Positions 21,619 to 32,657 of a stretch of DNA of 64,000 nucleotides are shown here, one piece after another. The notes beneath the pieces were generated by a model, which was not told where the DNA came from, made no database searches, and saw only the letters and a list, made by a program, of their open reading frames with translations. Position 1 is the first letter of the stretch, and each line of letters begins with the position of its first letter. The translations under genes were made by a program, and so were the position numbers. Origin of the DNA: Rhodosorus marinus (lineage: Eukaryota; Rhodophyta; Stylonematophyceae; Stylonematales; Stylonemataceae); assembly GCA_029953675.1 (NCBI GenBank), contig JAMWBK010000007.1:1860001-1924000 (forward strand), given 5' to 3'.

Positions 21619-24513
21619 ATGGCTGAGGATGGGAAGGCAATGGCCTTCAACATGGAAGGCGACTATTCTGATGGAGAGTTCGGATCCGATGGTGAGTTTT
21701 ATGGTAGGAGAAAGGTTCGAAGAAAGCAGACGAAGGAGGAGCAGCTGTATGGTAAGTTTGTGAACGCTTCTGTGCGATTTATGTGCTTCGTGCTCTTAGC
21801 ATTTCGACCTGTGCGTATGAATTTTCCTCATGTTCGACTGTGTCGTTTCTTTGTGGTTTTTGAAGGAGTATTTATGAACGACGGCCACTCGAGAAGACCT
21901 TCAGCTGCTCCCGTGAGAGTGACGAGCGGGATGTTTGTTTCTGGAGGTATGGAGGGTGGATCAGCGACGGAGTCAAAATCGGACAAAAAAGCTGAGGACT
22001 TATCGCAGAAAGAGGACGTGAAGGTGAACGAGCAACCCAAGTATGGGTTCTTAGCTCGTGATAGTTCATCTGAGAGTGACCAAGACGAAGACAAAAAGAA
22101 ATTGCCTAAAAGCTTTGGGTCCTCTCGAAAGAAACGAGCTTCTGGTGCCCCACTTGCTCCATCGGGATCAAGCACTGCGGAGTTGAAGCCTGAGAGCGGT
22201 CCGATGGATGCTGGTCAATATGGCGTTGGAGCAAAGTTTTTGAAAATGATGGGCTACAAAGGTACGCCGTGCCCGTTTTAATCGCTTTGTGGCTCGAAAT
22301 GACTTCTAGTACTTGCTCTAACTTTATCTCTCGCTTTGCTTAAAATTTAACAGGAGGAGGACTTGGGAAAGATGGGGCAGGAATTGTCAACGCTGTAGCT
22401 CCGTCGACTCAGTATGGACGGGAAGGGCTTGGAACGAGAGAGACGCTGGAGAACGAGGACGAGAAGCTTGGTGAAGACGATCATCTGGTCGCCAAGAGGT
22501 CTACAGCTGGGGAGAGAAAAGCAAGCGCTCCGAAAAAATGGCAGAAAGCGAGTAGACAAGCTGCAAAGACTCAGCCAGAGGTCCGACCACCAGAAGCCGA
22601 TGATGTTGATCGCAATATTAGTATCATTGACATGCGAGGAGCGACCGCAAAGGTAAGCGTTTGCTGGTATAACCCTACCTGTTTGGATCTCTCTTGACTC
22701 TGAGGCGTCGCCCTGAAGACTGACGTGAATTCTTTCCATGACATTGAAGGTTGTGGACGACCTGGGGTCAGCACTGAAGGAGAGGGCGATCATCCAGGAT
22801 GAGTTTCTTCCAGAGCTCAAGCAGTTCATAAAATTGAACTTGGACCTGTCCACTTCTGAAAAGGTAGGCACGCGCACTGCGTTCTCAATCATGATTCTTC
22901 GTTGGCATTTGCGGCTGAAGTATTGGTGCATTGATACAGAATCGACTCTGGGAGAGGGCGAGAGCTGAGGAGGAGCGTCAAAAGTCGCTCCTCATCTCGG
23001 TAGAGAAACGTAAAGGAAAGATCGAGAAAGCCACTCAAAAAAGAGCGCGGTATGCAGTCCTACTGGAAAAGTTGCAGGAGCTCCAGGATGCGAGCAATCT
23101 GGAGCAAGTTTCTCAGCTCGCATCCCAAATGTGGAAGAGCTACAACGAGGAGTTCCGAAAATGTAATATTTCTGAGGGTATGTTCTTCACGTAATTGGCA
23201 CTTCTGCGAGGAACGAGAGTGTCGAGAGCTGTCTCTATTAGATAGCAAACCTCTTTGTGCAGGATCAGCACAAATGTCAGAAATCTAATGAGCTCTCATG
23301 TGCGTTGTATTTCTCACGTATTCCGAGTGCAGCTCTAGTTCCAGTGCTGATCAAAATGTCTGAGAAAGAATCGAAAGCCGAAGTCGTTACAGGCGTTGCC
23401 CGTGCGATGCGGGATGTCCTATCAGGCGACCACTATCTCCGTCTCCTGTATTGGTCGTTTTACAAGCCCATGCACCGGGAGCTTTTGAGTCCGAGTTTCC
23501 AGTCTTCTAGTCCAGAGGATACTATCAAGAATATTGAAAATTGGCGGCCGGTGCTGACTAATGAGATGGCAGAGCTCTTCTTTGAGAGAGCCCTCATACC
23601 AGCTCTGGAAAGATCAGCTGAGAATTGGGCAGAGAAAACGGGCGTAGATCCGCACCATCTACTGTTTCCGTGGCTGCCGGTCTTGGGCAAGAAGAATATC
23701 GCTGCGCTGTTCAGCCGCCTTTCCCACCGGTTTGGGCGGTCACTGGCGGCGAGGCCTTGGGAGGAGGTGCTAAGCGCTGTGACGCCCTGGCGTGACATTC
23801 TGAAGAAGGACAAATTCAGATCGTTTACAACGAAGTACGTCGTACCTCGGTTGGAAGAGAGAATCAAGACTGGCCTTGTCATCGACCCGAACGGGAATAA
23901 CGAATTGGCGGTTCTCGATGATCTGGAAGACTATACCCGAGACTTTGGCTTGGAAGCTGGCGGCCAAGTTCTCGCTTCGGCAGTTCTGCCTCAGTGGCTG
24001 CGAGTGCTAAGAGCGTGGCTTAGCGATCCTGAAGCCGACGTCACCGAGGTTGGAAAATGGTACGAAGAGTGGACGGAGCTGCTAAATGAGAAGATGGGTG
24101 CTGTATCGAGGCAAGCGCGAGCTGGGCAAACGGTTGCCCTCGAGCTAATGAGGACGCGGATGCGGGGACAAGACGTGAGTTCTTATCACGTCAAGGAAAC
24201 TCTCAACGCTCGATTACGGGCTTCTGCCCCACAACGTGAAGAACCTGATAAGCCTGGTAGAAAGCGGGATGGAACGACGCATCCCCAAACGCGGCGCTCG
24301 AGCCTCCGCGAGGTGGTGCAGCAATACGCGGCCTCCAACAACCTCAAGTTCACATCTGCGCAGCGTACAGATAGAGACGGACATACGTTGTACTTTTTTG
24401 GTGGCGTCCTGATATACTTTGATACAGTCAAGGAGCTAATCTTCGCTCAGGATCGTTCAACTGGAACCTTCGAGGCATTGTCTGTAACGGAGCTCATGGA
24501 ACTTGCACGGTAG
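21619..24513 (+). CDS. TFIP11: Tuftelin-interacting protein 11 / Ntr1-type G-patch splicing factor
   Basis: G-patch cofactor that activates the DHX15/Prp43 helicase to take apart the intron-lariat spliceosome; nuclear. Exons: 21619-21751, 21866-22261, 22354-22652, 22750-22863, 22940-23177 and 23333-24513, giving 786 residues in frame. The acidic N-terminus (DYSDGEFGSDGEFYGRRKVR) matches the TIP domain. The G-patch follows, split by intron 2 (GAKFLKMMGYKGGGLGKDG). The long C-terminal GCFC part includes LVPVLIKMSEKE, HHLLFPWLPVL and the conserved end DTVKELIFAQDRSTGTFEAL. Intron 5 is the longest (155 bp); I placed its acceptor at 23332, since the nearer AG at about 23272 would introduce a stop. 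Confidence 0.9.
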
Positions 24514-24821
24514 AGGTTGCGGAGGGAAACAACAAGCCCAATTCCAAGGGTTGCAATTGACGTCTTGGGGGGAAGGAGGGCGGGGGGCGGCAGGGAGGGA
24601 TTGTACATTTGGAAATCGACAGTGGAGGAAAACCTGGACTGCAATATTTAATCAAATCGCTTTTTTTGATTCAAAAACCGATGCGAACTGGCTCTGGTTT
24701 CGGACAAGTGAGAACTAAAATCGAACCAAGAATAGATTCAGGCATTTTTTGGGAGTGCTTCGACCCTTTTTTGTCCCTGTTCAAGTCGCAGGTTGTTTGG
24801 GCTGCTGTGTTGTGCGAGCCT
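24514..24821. other. Convergent 3' intergenic spacer
   Basis: A ~310-bp stretch between the stop codons of TFIP11 (+) and the pentapeptide-repeat gene (-). Only a short G-rich patch (24570-24600) is notable. Confidence 0.5.
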
Positions 24822-25563
24822 CTACTCCGGGCAAAGGAGGCTCTCTTTTGTGCTCACTTTCGTCACCGGATTGACTCCAGATGCGATGGAGCATAGATAG
24901 TTCTGCTGATCTTTTCTGAAAAATACGTCGGTGAAGTCAGCTCCTTCGATAGTAATACCCGCAAATTTCGTCGACCCGACGACATAGGCTCCCTCGACTA
25001 TCGCGTTCTTCAGGTTCGCGCCTCTCAGATTGGCTAGCTCAAGGTTTGCTTGTCTGTGTCAAGCAAACGGGGTGCACATGAAAGGGCTTAGGGTCTGTCT
25101 CCTATCGGCATGTATGTCTCCGGCTGTCTGATGGCGCCTAAGCTTACCTGAGGTCAGCTCCTTCAAAGTTTGCGTCCGACAAGTCGGCATCAAAGAACGA
25201 CGCCGAGAAGAGATTTGCTCTGCTAAAATTCACCCCCCTTGCAATACTCTGCTGGAAAGAAACGCCTTTCAAATCCCTTCCTGAGAAATCACTCGCCGAT
25301 ACATCGACTCCCCTCGTCACACTCTTCATCGAGCCAGAAAACCCGGTCGAAGCCGCGCCAGACCCAACCTTCGTCTGTGCCCCCGTAAAATCTGCCAGAC
25401 CACAAGCAGGGAAGGCCAACCCACTTCCCAAACTCAACGCAACTGCCAAACTCAAGGCTCCAAAACCAACTTGCAGCCCATCATCCAGCTTAACATCACA
25501 AACAACCCTTCCCCTTCCACTACCCACCACCCCCAATCCTGCTCCATGAACAAACCCAACCAT
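24822..25563 (-). CDS. Thylakoid-lumen-type pentapeptide-repeat protein
   Basis: Likely imported into the plastid and on to the thylakoid lumen. Exons on the minus strand are 25148-25563 and 24822-25053, 215 residues in frame. The N-terminal ~60 residues are weakly charged and end in a hydrophobic stretch with an Ala-type processing site (LSLAVALSLGSGLAFPACG), as in bipartite lumen targeting. A run of A(D/N)LXX-type pentapeptides follows (NFSRANLFSASFFDADLSDA, ANLELANLRGANLKNA). The tail LCSIASGVNPVT...STKESLLC is the conserved Cys-containing end of cyanobacterial and plastid members, which form right-handed beta-helices. Their molecular function is not established. The start ATG sits just after a C-run; a further 5' exon (donor-like site near 25632) cannot be excluded. 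Confidence 0.85.
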
Positions 25564-25824
25564 CCTTCCTCGCCCCCCCCCTCCCCGCCCGGCAAAAACA
25601 AAAAAATTTCTCTCAAACTCGTCCTACTCACCTCTACTGATTCAGCAACCCCGTTTCTTGTCTCTGTAGATCATCACTTTTAAACCTGACCAACCCAAAG
25701 GAAACAAAACTTAAACCCTTTCTCTACCACCGTCTTCTCTTTTCCATCCTCTTCCAGCCCTTCGAATACAATGTGAGATTCTCATCTCACGCCCCAGTCA
25801 CTCAGATTTGGAAGGAGAGTCTGG

Positions 25825-25842
25825 GACGTCCCATGGGACGTC
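25825..25842. repeat. Perfect 18-bp palindrome, copy 1
   Basis: GACGTCCCATGGGACGTC reads the same on both strands; it holds two GACGTC (ACGT-core) sites. Confidence 0.9.
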
Positions 25843-26219
25843 AGTCTCTGTATTGACTGGATGGACCTCGTCATAGCTTTTGGGAAGTCCTCCTGGCCAA
25901 GAGCAAGCTTCATGAGGTCTAGTTCCTCTCTCACCGAGATTTCACCGTCGGGTTGAGTGTTTGCATCGTTGGCTCATTGATGACGACGTTCCTGTAACTG
26001 TGCTCAGTAACCCACAAGGAGGAGCTTTTTTTGCCAGGTTGGACAAAAGGACCCATGTGAGGTCGGATGAAACTGCCTGGATGGATCTTCATCTCTTTCG
26101 GGGAGACCTGACCATCTTGTCTCCCAGTTTCCTAGTCCATCCTGTTCAAGCCCTTTTTCGGATTCAAGATGGGATTCTCATCTCACGACCAGTCATTCAG
26201 ATTTGTCAGGAGCGTTTGG

Positions 26220-26237
26220 GACGTCCCATGGGACGTC
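26220..26237. repeat. Perfect 18-bp palindrome, copy 2
   Basis: Identical to the palindrome 395 bp upstream, although the surrounding duplicated sequence has diverged. Confidence 0.9.
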
Positions 26238-27292
26238 AGCTTATGACCGACTGGATGGATCTGTTCCCGGCTTTTTGGCAGTCTTCCTGGTCAAGAGCAA
26301 GCCTTATGAGGTCTAGATCCTCTCTCACCGTGATTTCAGAGTCGGATTGAATCGTTCCGTCGCTGGGCCATTGATGAGGACATGCCTGTGCTCAGCAACC
26401 CACCAGAGGAGCTTTTTGCTTGGGTTGGAGCTGAGGACTGAAGGGGAGATGACGAGGTCCTTTCGGCCTCTGACCAGGAGGTAGTTCTAGAGTTTTCAGA
26501 AATCAACCCGTATCCAACGACCTGGTGGAAGATCCGAACACCTGGGACAGCGCAAAGGCAATTTCCATTTTGGTTCGGTGGTCGTAGAAGGTCTTAGCAT
26601 TGTATGAGCTTGGTTTGACCTTTTTTCACATCCTCACAATCGATCTCGTCTAGCTGGAGCTGAAGTGTGAAGTCCTAGTTGAGAGAAACGGCAATAGTTT
26701 GCACTGAGAGTCGCTGACTGAATTGTAGCCAACTTCATCAATGTTGATGAAGACGTCCTAAGGGAGAAGCTGCCTGAGGACTCATGATGCGGATTCAGGT
26801 CCCAACCTTGCCTTGGACTGATTGTTGTAAGGCAAAACTCTATGCAAATAGAAATGCCAGTCTACATGGCTACTTACCATCCTCGCTCACGAAGCTTCGC
26901 CAGACCCCTTTGCTGTGGACTTGAGAGAGGCCGAGAGACGGAGAGTAGCTGGACCTGGTGTTCGAAAAATGCACTGTGGAGCAAAGTAACCCACTGAAGC
27001 TTCTCGATATACAATGGTCTCCTTACCCTTGTGTCGTCCACATCGCGCCTCTACATTTCCACCAGCGCCGCGTTTGGAAGACGCTGCGATGGTTGTCGAA
27101 ACTGATTAGTGGGAGGGGTGGGATGGGGAGGGAGCTTCGTTCGCGATCCAGAAAAGCTTTTAGTACCAGTTTTGTGTATTGGCACTGGTTCTCTTTCTCT
27201 ATCTTTTATCAGATGGAAGTACAGATGGACATGCGTCGGAGTGGTGAGGAAGTCGAGCTTGGTTTGGGTTGAAATAGTTGAGTCTGGCGGCC

Positions 27293-27906
27293 ATGGTTGG
27301 CTACTTGGTGAGTAGTGGAATCCTCTACTCGAGTGTACTTGGCTCAGTGTGCTTATCGGGGTTCGTGGCCGGGGGGCTTGGATACTTGGCATGCGTGGAA
27401 CATCCATCAAGGGCTGGAGTGCAGCTGCAGGTAATAACCAGGACAGAAAATGCATATGATCGTCAGGAGTGCGGTTTCCTGAGCAGTTTTCTTTTTCTTT
27501 TTTGGCGGGATTTTTGTATGTGAAGGCTGCCAGAAAACAATGGATGATTTCTATATCACGTTCGAGGAGTTTGTACATTGTTGCAAACGTTCTGGCGGCT
27601 ACCGCAGCTGCATCGTGCAGCCAGTACTACGAGAGGTCTGGACCATGGTGGATATGCTCTTGCATGATTCTGGCAGTCCTGCTACTAGATACGAGCGCAT
27701 CGGCTCTTGCTATTAGCCGACTGCTCTCCGATCCTGCTCCGGAATCGATCCAGAGGAGCCTTCGGACCTGGCAAATATGGTACACCATCAATTTCCTCTT
27801 CGCGGCCTTTGCGCTTCTCCTGGTCCTCTTCCTCGTACAGTACGGAACAATCATCCTGAACAACAAGCAAACTATCATCGCCTCAGCATCAACCATAACC
27901 TTCTAA
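27293..27906 (+). CDS. Small multi-pass (about four TM) membrane protein, unknown
   Basis: Exons 27293-27430 and 27526-27906 (95-bp GT-AG intron, phase 0) give 172 residues. Four hydrophobic stretches are visible: about residues 5-35 (SSGILYSSVLGSVCLSGFVA), 62-77 (LYIVANVLAATAAAS), 87-109 (WWICSCMILAVLLLDTSASA) and 132-153 (YTINFLFAAFALLLVLFLVQ). The spacing suggests a compact four-helix bundle with both ends on the same side. No family motif is recognised. The 3' end is followed by a poly-A run and an AT-rich spacer. Confidence 0.7.
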
Positions 27907-29057
27907 TCCTCTCTCGCAGTATAAATAAATAAAAAAAAAGTCTCTCCTGGACCCTGTTCACCAGGTTGGCATCAGCCAAATCGATCGTCCATGGACCGAT
28001 CGATCACAATTAAGACACGTGTATCTCCACAATTTGATAGTAACAAAGAATTAGTACATATTAGTACGAACAGTATAGACAAGAATTTCATAATAAAAAT
28101 AGGAGAAAAAAGAATAATCCTTTTTATTTCCAAAAATGCATTCTACGGATCTGGTGGATGTTGATTGGCGGAGAGCTCTGGAAGAGCGGATGAGAGTGAA
28201 AAGACTATTTCTACCCCTGCTATATTCGATCCAGTTTATCAATATAAACAAAATAAAATAGAGTACTTCGCGAATGTATATGGCAAAAGGAAGGGGGGGA
28301 AGATAAGGGATGCTGCCGATTTGGTTTAGGGACACTTTGGTTACATCAGAAACAGTGGATTGGAGAAAGCCAGGCGCCGGGGCAGGGGGGTAAGAACAGT
28401 CCTCATATATTTAATTTTGAACAAAATTTCACTATTTGCTCCTCGTTTTTTAAATTTTCAAGATCTACACAGATCTCTATATAGTTCTAATCCCCCCCCC
28501 TCTGGAAGTCATCAACCTCGTCTGGAGAAAAGTTTCTACCCCCTTAATTAAATATTAGAATAGTCATATAAATGAATTCAGTTGATATTCAGCCATTTTT
28601 CTGAAACTAAAGGGGAATAGGTTTTCGTTTAACATGGAGATATAGAAGACCAACTTTTCACCCCAGAGAAAATATTCTCAATTGTATAAGCGCCCAAGGG
28701 GTGGGTATCGAATCTAATATCGTGATCGACCAACGACCTTTCTGTTTGGCTTTTTTTTTCCCCCTTTTTTGCATAGTTTGGATGGTTTTTTTGTCAGTCC
28801 ACGATGGAGGACGTTGATCCACAAGTTCTTGCGGGTTCGTGGGGCGACCACCCTCAGAGAAAAACTAGTTTAATGTTTTATAGTAATAATTATCGATATT
28901 TCTTTGTCCAGAGGGGGGAACAGAAAAACATACCAAAAGCCACCCTTTTTTTTGTTTCTTCTGGTGATGACGATGAAAAACGTAAAAAGGAGCTGCTGGT
29001 TAAGACTTGTTTTGTAGACCTTTTGGGGAGGAGGGAGGAAGGGAAGGAGAGAGGGGA

Positions 29058-29110
<53 letters not shown>

Positions 29111-29464
29111 GAGGAGGAAGAGGTTTGGGAATTGAGTAAGAGTGTTTCTTAATTGCTAGGGACTAAAGAAGGCTAGAGGAGTGTGTATTTTTAGAAACTT
29201 TTGGTTGTGTGTTTTTGAGAACTTTTGAGGGGGTGTTTTTTGGGGGGGGAGGATGATGCTTTGAAGTTTTTGTTTGTATTGCGGGAGGAATTTTGGGGCG
29301 GGTGGGTGGGGAGGAGTGGAGGTTTTGGGGGGTGGTTGGTTCTGTTGAACGGAGAGGGAGGAGGAGGGGGGCTGAGGAGCGCCGGGGGAAGGGGGTAGTT
29401 TGTACCTTTTTTTCTTCTGTTGAGCTTTTGCATTTGAAAGGAGGGGGGTTGGTTGCGTTCCGTG
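27907..29464. other. AT-rich then purine/G-rich intergenic stretch
   Basis: 27907-28800 is AT-rich, with an imperfect palindrome around 27980-28004. From 29030 to 29125 the plus strand is a nearly pure GA tract, and from 29220 to 29450 it is G/T-rich right up to COX5B. A short frame starting at 28804 runs into the GA tract and is not convincing. Confidence 0.5.
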
Positions 29465-30372
29465 ATGTCTATGCGTTTTTTTATGCTTGGAAGAGCAGCT
29501 TCCTCCGCTGCCAGGGCGTCTAGTGGAGGTTTTCAAAATGTACGGCAGGCAGGAGGTGCGTTTGCCTCGCGGCAAACTCGGTTGTTCAACTCGCTGGTGA
29601 GTGGGTTGATTCTTGATGGTTTTGTTTTTGTCTTTTCTGAAGACCGAGATTGATTCGGTGTTGGACGATGAGGTTTGGCTGATATGTTTTCGTCCTTCCT
29701 ATTTATTAGCGCGATCCGGATTGGGACGAGGAGGAGAATAAGATGTTCGACCAGGCGGTGAAGTGGGACCAAGAACGAGAAAACGCGGTCGTTCACCCAG
29801 CGAAGAGGATCGAGGTCGAGAAAAAGCTGTATGTGATCCCCAAGCCCCAGGCCGTCGGTCCCATAACCGAAACGGCGTCCAGTAAGGACATTTCTGTAGG
29901 AACTGAGCGCGCGCACATTGAGTTGGGCGATAATTTCAACACGACACCGCCGGAGGGTCTTTTTGGTCCGTTCGGTACGCTGGAAGCACCGTTCCTCGTG
30001 GATTCTGCTTACGAAGAACGCATTGTTGGATGCACCGGTGAGTGGTTTAGTCTCTACGGAATGGCCCCTAGTTACGCGTGGTTTCCTGGAAATGCAACCT
30101 CCGTGAGCGCGACTAATTTGTCGTTGGCCGTTTTTGCGATAGGCCTTCCATATCCCGAGGACCACGAGGTTATGTGGATTATCTGCAGGAAAGATGAGAT
30201 AACGGAGTGCCCCTATTGCACACAGTGTTTCCAACTGAGGGACGTTCCCTATGAGATCCGGGAAGAATTGGTTGAGGAGCTGAAGGCAGAAATTGAAGCC
30301 CAAAAGCAAGGGAAACCAGCACCTGCTGCAGCGGAGAGCGAACCGACGACGCAGAAGGAAACTAGCACTTAG
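29465..30372 (+). CDS. COX5B: Cytochrome c oxidase subunit 5B (COX4 in fungi)
   Basis: Zinc-binding nuclear-encoded subunit of mitochondrial complex IV. Exons 29465-29596, 29710-30037 and 30143-30372 give 229 residues in frame. The N-terminus is a typical mitochondrial presequence (FFMLGRAASSAARASSGGFQ: Arg, Ala, Ser rich, no acids). The conserved core has LFGPFGTLEAPFLVDSAYEE, RIVGCTGLPYPEDHEVMWI and the zinc-site CPYC followed by FQL. Both the early Cys (VGC) and the CPxC pair are present. The C-terminal Ala/Gln/Glu-rich tail is longer than in animals. The plus strand directly upstream is G-rich. Confidence 0.9.
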
Positions 30373-30849
30373 TCGTGCAATTGAGGTTTTCTCGAAGAGC
30401 TTCGCTCGTGTTCGACGATTTGATCAGACTTTTCGTACCAGATTAGGCGCACTCGCCAGTGGTTGGAGAGGGCGGCCCTGTGGCCTCTAGTTTTAGGTTT
30501 GCCGCTCTTTTTTCGCGGATTTGTAGGACCTGAGGGACGAGAGCGATAGTCGCGTTTCGAAAATAGCCAGGCAAGGCACTAGAGAACAAGAATGCTCTCG
30601 GTGTTTTGTTACGTTGATTTCCTTGAAGGCAACCTTCTTTTTTAAGTTCTGTGGGTGCTTGAAGAAGAGAGAGCTAGAAAGAGAGGGAGGAAGACCATAA
30701 AGGAGCAAGGAGGATGGAGAGAAAGATTGAAACCCTCTTTGCCTAAACTCACAATATCGATATTAAAACGTAACCTGTTAAAATGTTATCCTGCTCTCGC
30801 CTCGAGCCCAGAACCGTCATCGCGAAAACCGACAAAACAAAAAAGTTTC
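30373..30849. other. Convergent spacer, nothing recognised
   Basis: Between the stop codons of COX5B (+) and anthranilate phosphoribosyltransferase (-). No supported gene or repeat. Confidence 0.5.
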
Positions 30850-32332
30850 TCATTCCAGCCTTGGGCAGTCGTTGGCAACGCTTATCCACGCATCAAGCTT
30901 CTCGATCGCAGACCCACTCAAAAGTTTACTCTTCGCCATCTCCACCCCTTCAGCCACGCTATTGCACATACCGTAGACATACAGACCAGCACCACTATTC
31001 AACGCCACCACGTCCTGAATCGCACTACTTGACTTGCCAGACAAAAGCTCCCTCATCACTACCGCATTGTACTCTGCGTCTCCGCCCTTCAGATCTTCAA
31101 GATTGCACCTAGGCGCCAGTTAGACACCTACTCATCAGATCGATCACCCAAGCCCAGCCTGATTGCGACTCTTCACTTACCTTGGCATTCCAAAATCCAA
31201 AGGATCAATGGAAGTCTCCGTCACTGACTGACCTTTGATCTCAATGGCCTTGGCCACCCCCACCGTTGATAGCTCATCAATGCCTTCAGTGTGCACCACC
31301 AACGCATGTTCACAGCCTAAGAGTGAAGGTTTTTAGTCCAACGAAACAGGATTCGTCAGCTCTCGAGATGTCTTTCAAAGCCGAAGCCTCGCTTTCTTCT
31401 ACCCGCTTGCTTTCGGCTGATGTGATTCATGACTAGGTCAGCTCTGTTGACGACCGGTTAAGTGTTCTTGCTTGTTCTCATGGGTGGATGCACTTACCGA
31501 GCTTTAGAAGAGTATCTGCCATGAGGGTCATTACGGATGGTGAGTAGACACCTATGATACCTCGTTGAGCTCCTGCAGGGTTCAGTAGAGGCCCCATTAT
31601 GTTGAATACCGATCTGATTTTCATCGATCGACGGACGGGCTGCACAGTTTTCATCGCGGGATGGTGAGTTGGAGCGAACATGAAGCCTATGCCCACTTTG
31701 TCGATGCAATGGGCGACACCTTCAGGAGAGAGATCAAGTGGGATCCCGATGGCCTCAAGCACATCAGCAGAACCTGATCTGTGTTTTTTGTCGGATTCAA
31801 ATTCCACGTTGCTCAGCTGCTCTTTCCGGTTGAGAGACGTCCTGAGATGGACGGGTCCCTGTTAGAATACGTACTTGCTCGAGATTGATCTGTTTCCATG
31901 CTTGGCGACGGTAGCCCCACAGGCCGCGGAAAGAATAGCCGCCATAGTTGATATATTCACAGTATCCGCACCATCACCGCCTGTTCCAACTATCTCCAGG
32001 ACTTCTTTCTGAGTTTCTACGGGTACCATTCTCGATTTCATCGCATTCGCAATGGCCGCGACCTCAGTCGCGGTCTCCTTCTTCGCACGAAGAAGAGCGA
32101 GAAAAACTGCCAGCTCTTCCGAGCTCGCATCTCCGTCCAAAACCTCTCCCATAGCCGACGACACATCGTCCTCAGATAGATCCTCCAGATCAGCCAGCCT
32201 CTCCAGAACAGGCTTCATTGACCATACCACACAACCCCGCGAGCTCCGCCATCTTCTTCCACATACCTGCAACTCTCCACTCCTTCGTCGATCTACAACT
32301 AGACCGTGACCGACAAAACATCCATTGACCAT
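30850..32332 (-). CDS. trpD: Anthranilate phosphoribosyltransferase
   Basis: Second step of tryptophan synthesis: anthranilate plus PRPP to N-(5-phosphoribosyl)anthranilate; expected in the plastid. Exons on the minus strand are 31875-32332, 31498-31778, 31181-31316 and 30850-31108, 377 residues in frame. Family motifs are clear: the PRPP loop GTGGDGADTVNIS, the KHGNRSISSKSGSADVLEA block (joined across intron 1), FMFAPTHHPAMK, and NIMGPLLNPAGAQRGIIGVY. The start at ATG 32332 gives a short Arg-rich leader; ATG 32218 (MKPVLERLADLEDL) is the alternative. A bona fide transit peptide is not obvious, so a missing 5' exon is possible. Confidence 0.92.
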
Positions 32333-32369
32333 CCTTTCTTCGGTCTCAAAATCTCAAAAAAAGTCTCCA

Positions 32370-32657
32370 ATGCAAAAAACGCTCGCTGCCAATCCCAACC
32401 CGGTCCTCGCCCGCCCTTCCTCAATCAGCAATAAACAACAGCAACAGCACTTAGGAGATTTCTTCACCAAAGCTCACTCTTCCCGAAGAGCTCCTTCACA
32501 TCGATCTACAGATGTATCTCATCGATCACCTGACTTTCGATCATCCATCTATTCCGAAGAAGAGGACGATCCCCATCTATCTCCTTACGCCATCCTATCG
32601 AAACTTGCGTTGTCATCGACCGTCCTATACCTGTTTTCTCGGATAGACTATTGGTAA
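32370..32657 (+). CDS. Possible 95-residue PIP-box microprotein
   Basis: A short ORF that starts 37 bp from the ATG of the divergent trpD gene. Residues 25-32 read QQHLGDFF, an exact match to the PCNA-interacting-peptide consensus Q-x-x-L-x-x-F-F, preceded by a Gln run and followed by a basic Ser-rich stretch (SSRRAPSHRSTDVSHRSPDF) and an acidic patch. No folded domain is seen. A match to so short a motif can be chance, and the ORF could lie in the trpD promoter region, so existence and function are both uncertain. Confidence 0.35.
   Translation: MQKTLAANPNPVLARPSSISNKQQQQHLGDFFTKAHSSRRAPSHRSTDVSHRSPDFRSSIYSEEEDDPHLSPYAILSKLALSSTVLYLFSRIDYW

Larger units (their letters stand above)
25755..26426 (+). 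repeat. Diverged direct duplication, 395-bp period
   Basis: Copy 1 (about 25755-26044) and copy 2 (about 26144-26426) share the order: attctcatctcacg, cagatttg, gggacgtcccatgggacgtc, ctggatgga, aagagcaagc, atgaggtctag, tcctctctcacc, gtgctcagcaaccca-like, ggagcttttt. Copy 2 is open in one frame for part of its length, while copy 1 has stops, so this may be a decayed coding duplication. Confidence 0.8.
25564..27292. other. Intergenic with a 395-bp direct duplication and palindromes
   Basis: No convincing gene. It is dominated by two ~285-bp related copies (25755-26044 and 26144-26426), each containing the same perfect 18-bp palindrome. A G-rich patch (27111-27133) precedes the next gene on the plus strand. 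Confidence 0.55.

Noticed and set aside
28804-29139. Plus-strand ORF of 111 codons ending in Gly/Arg repeats
   Set aside because: Its second half is just the GA-rich simple tract; the first half has no domain and contains unlikely composition.
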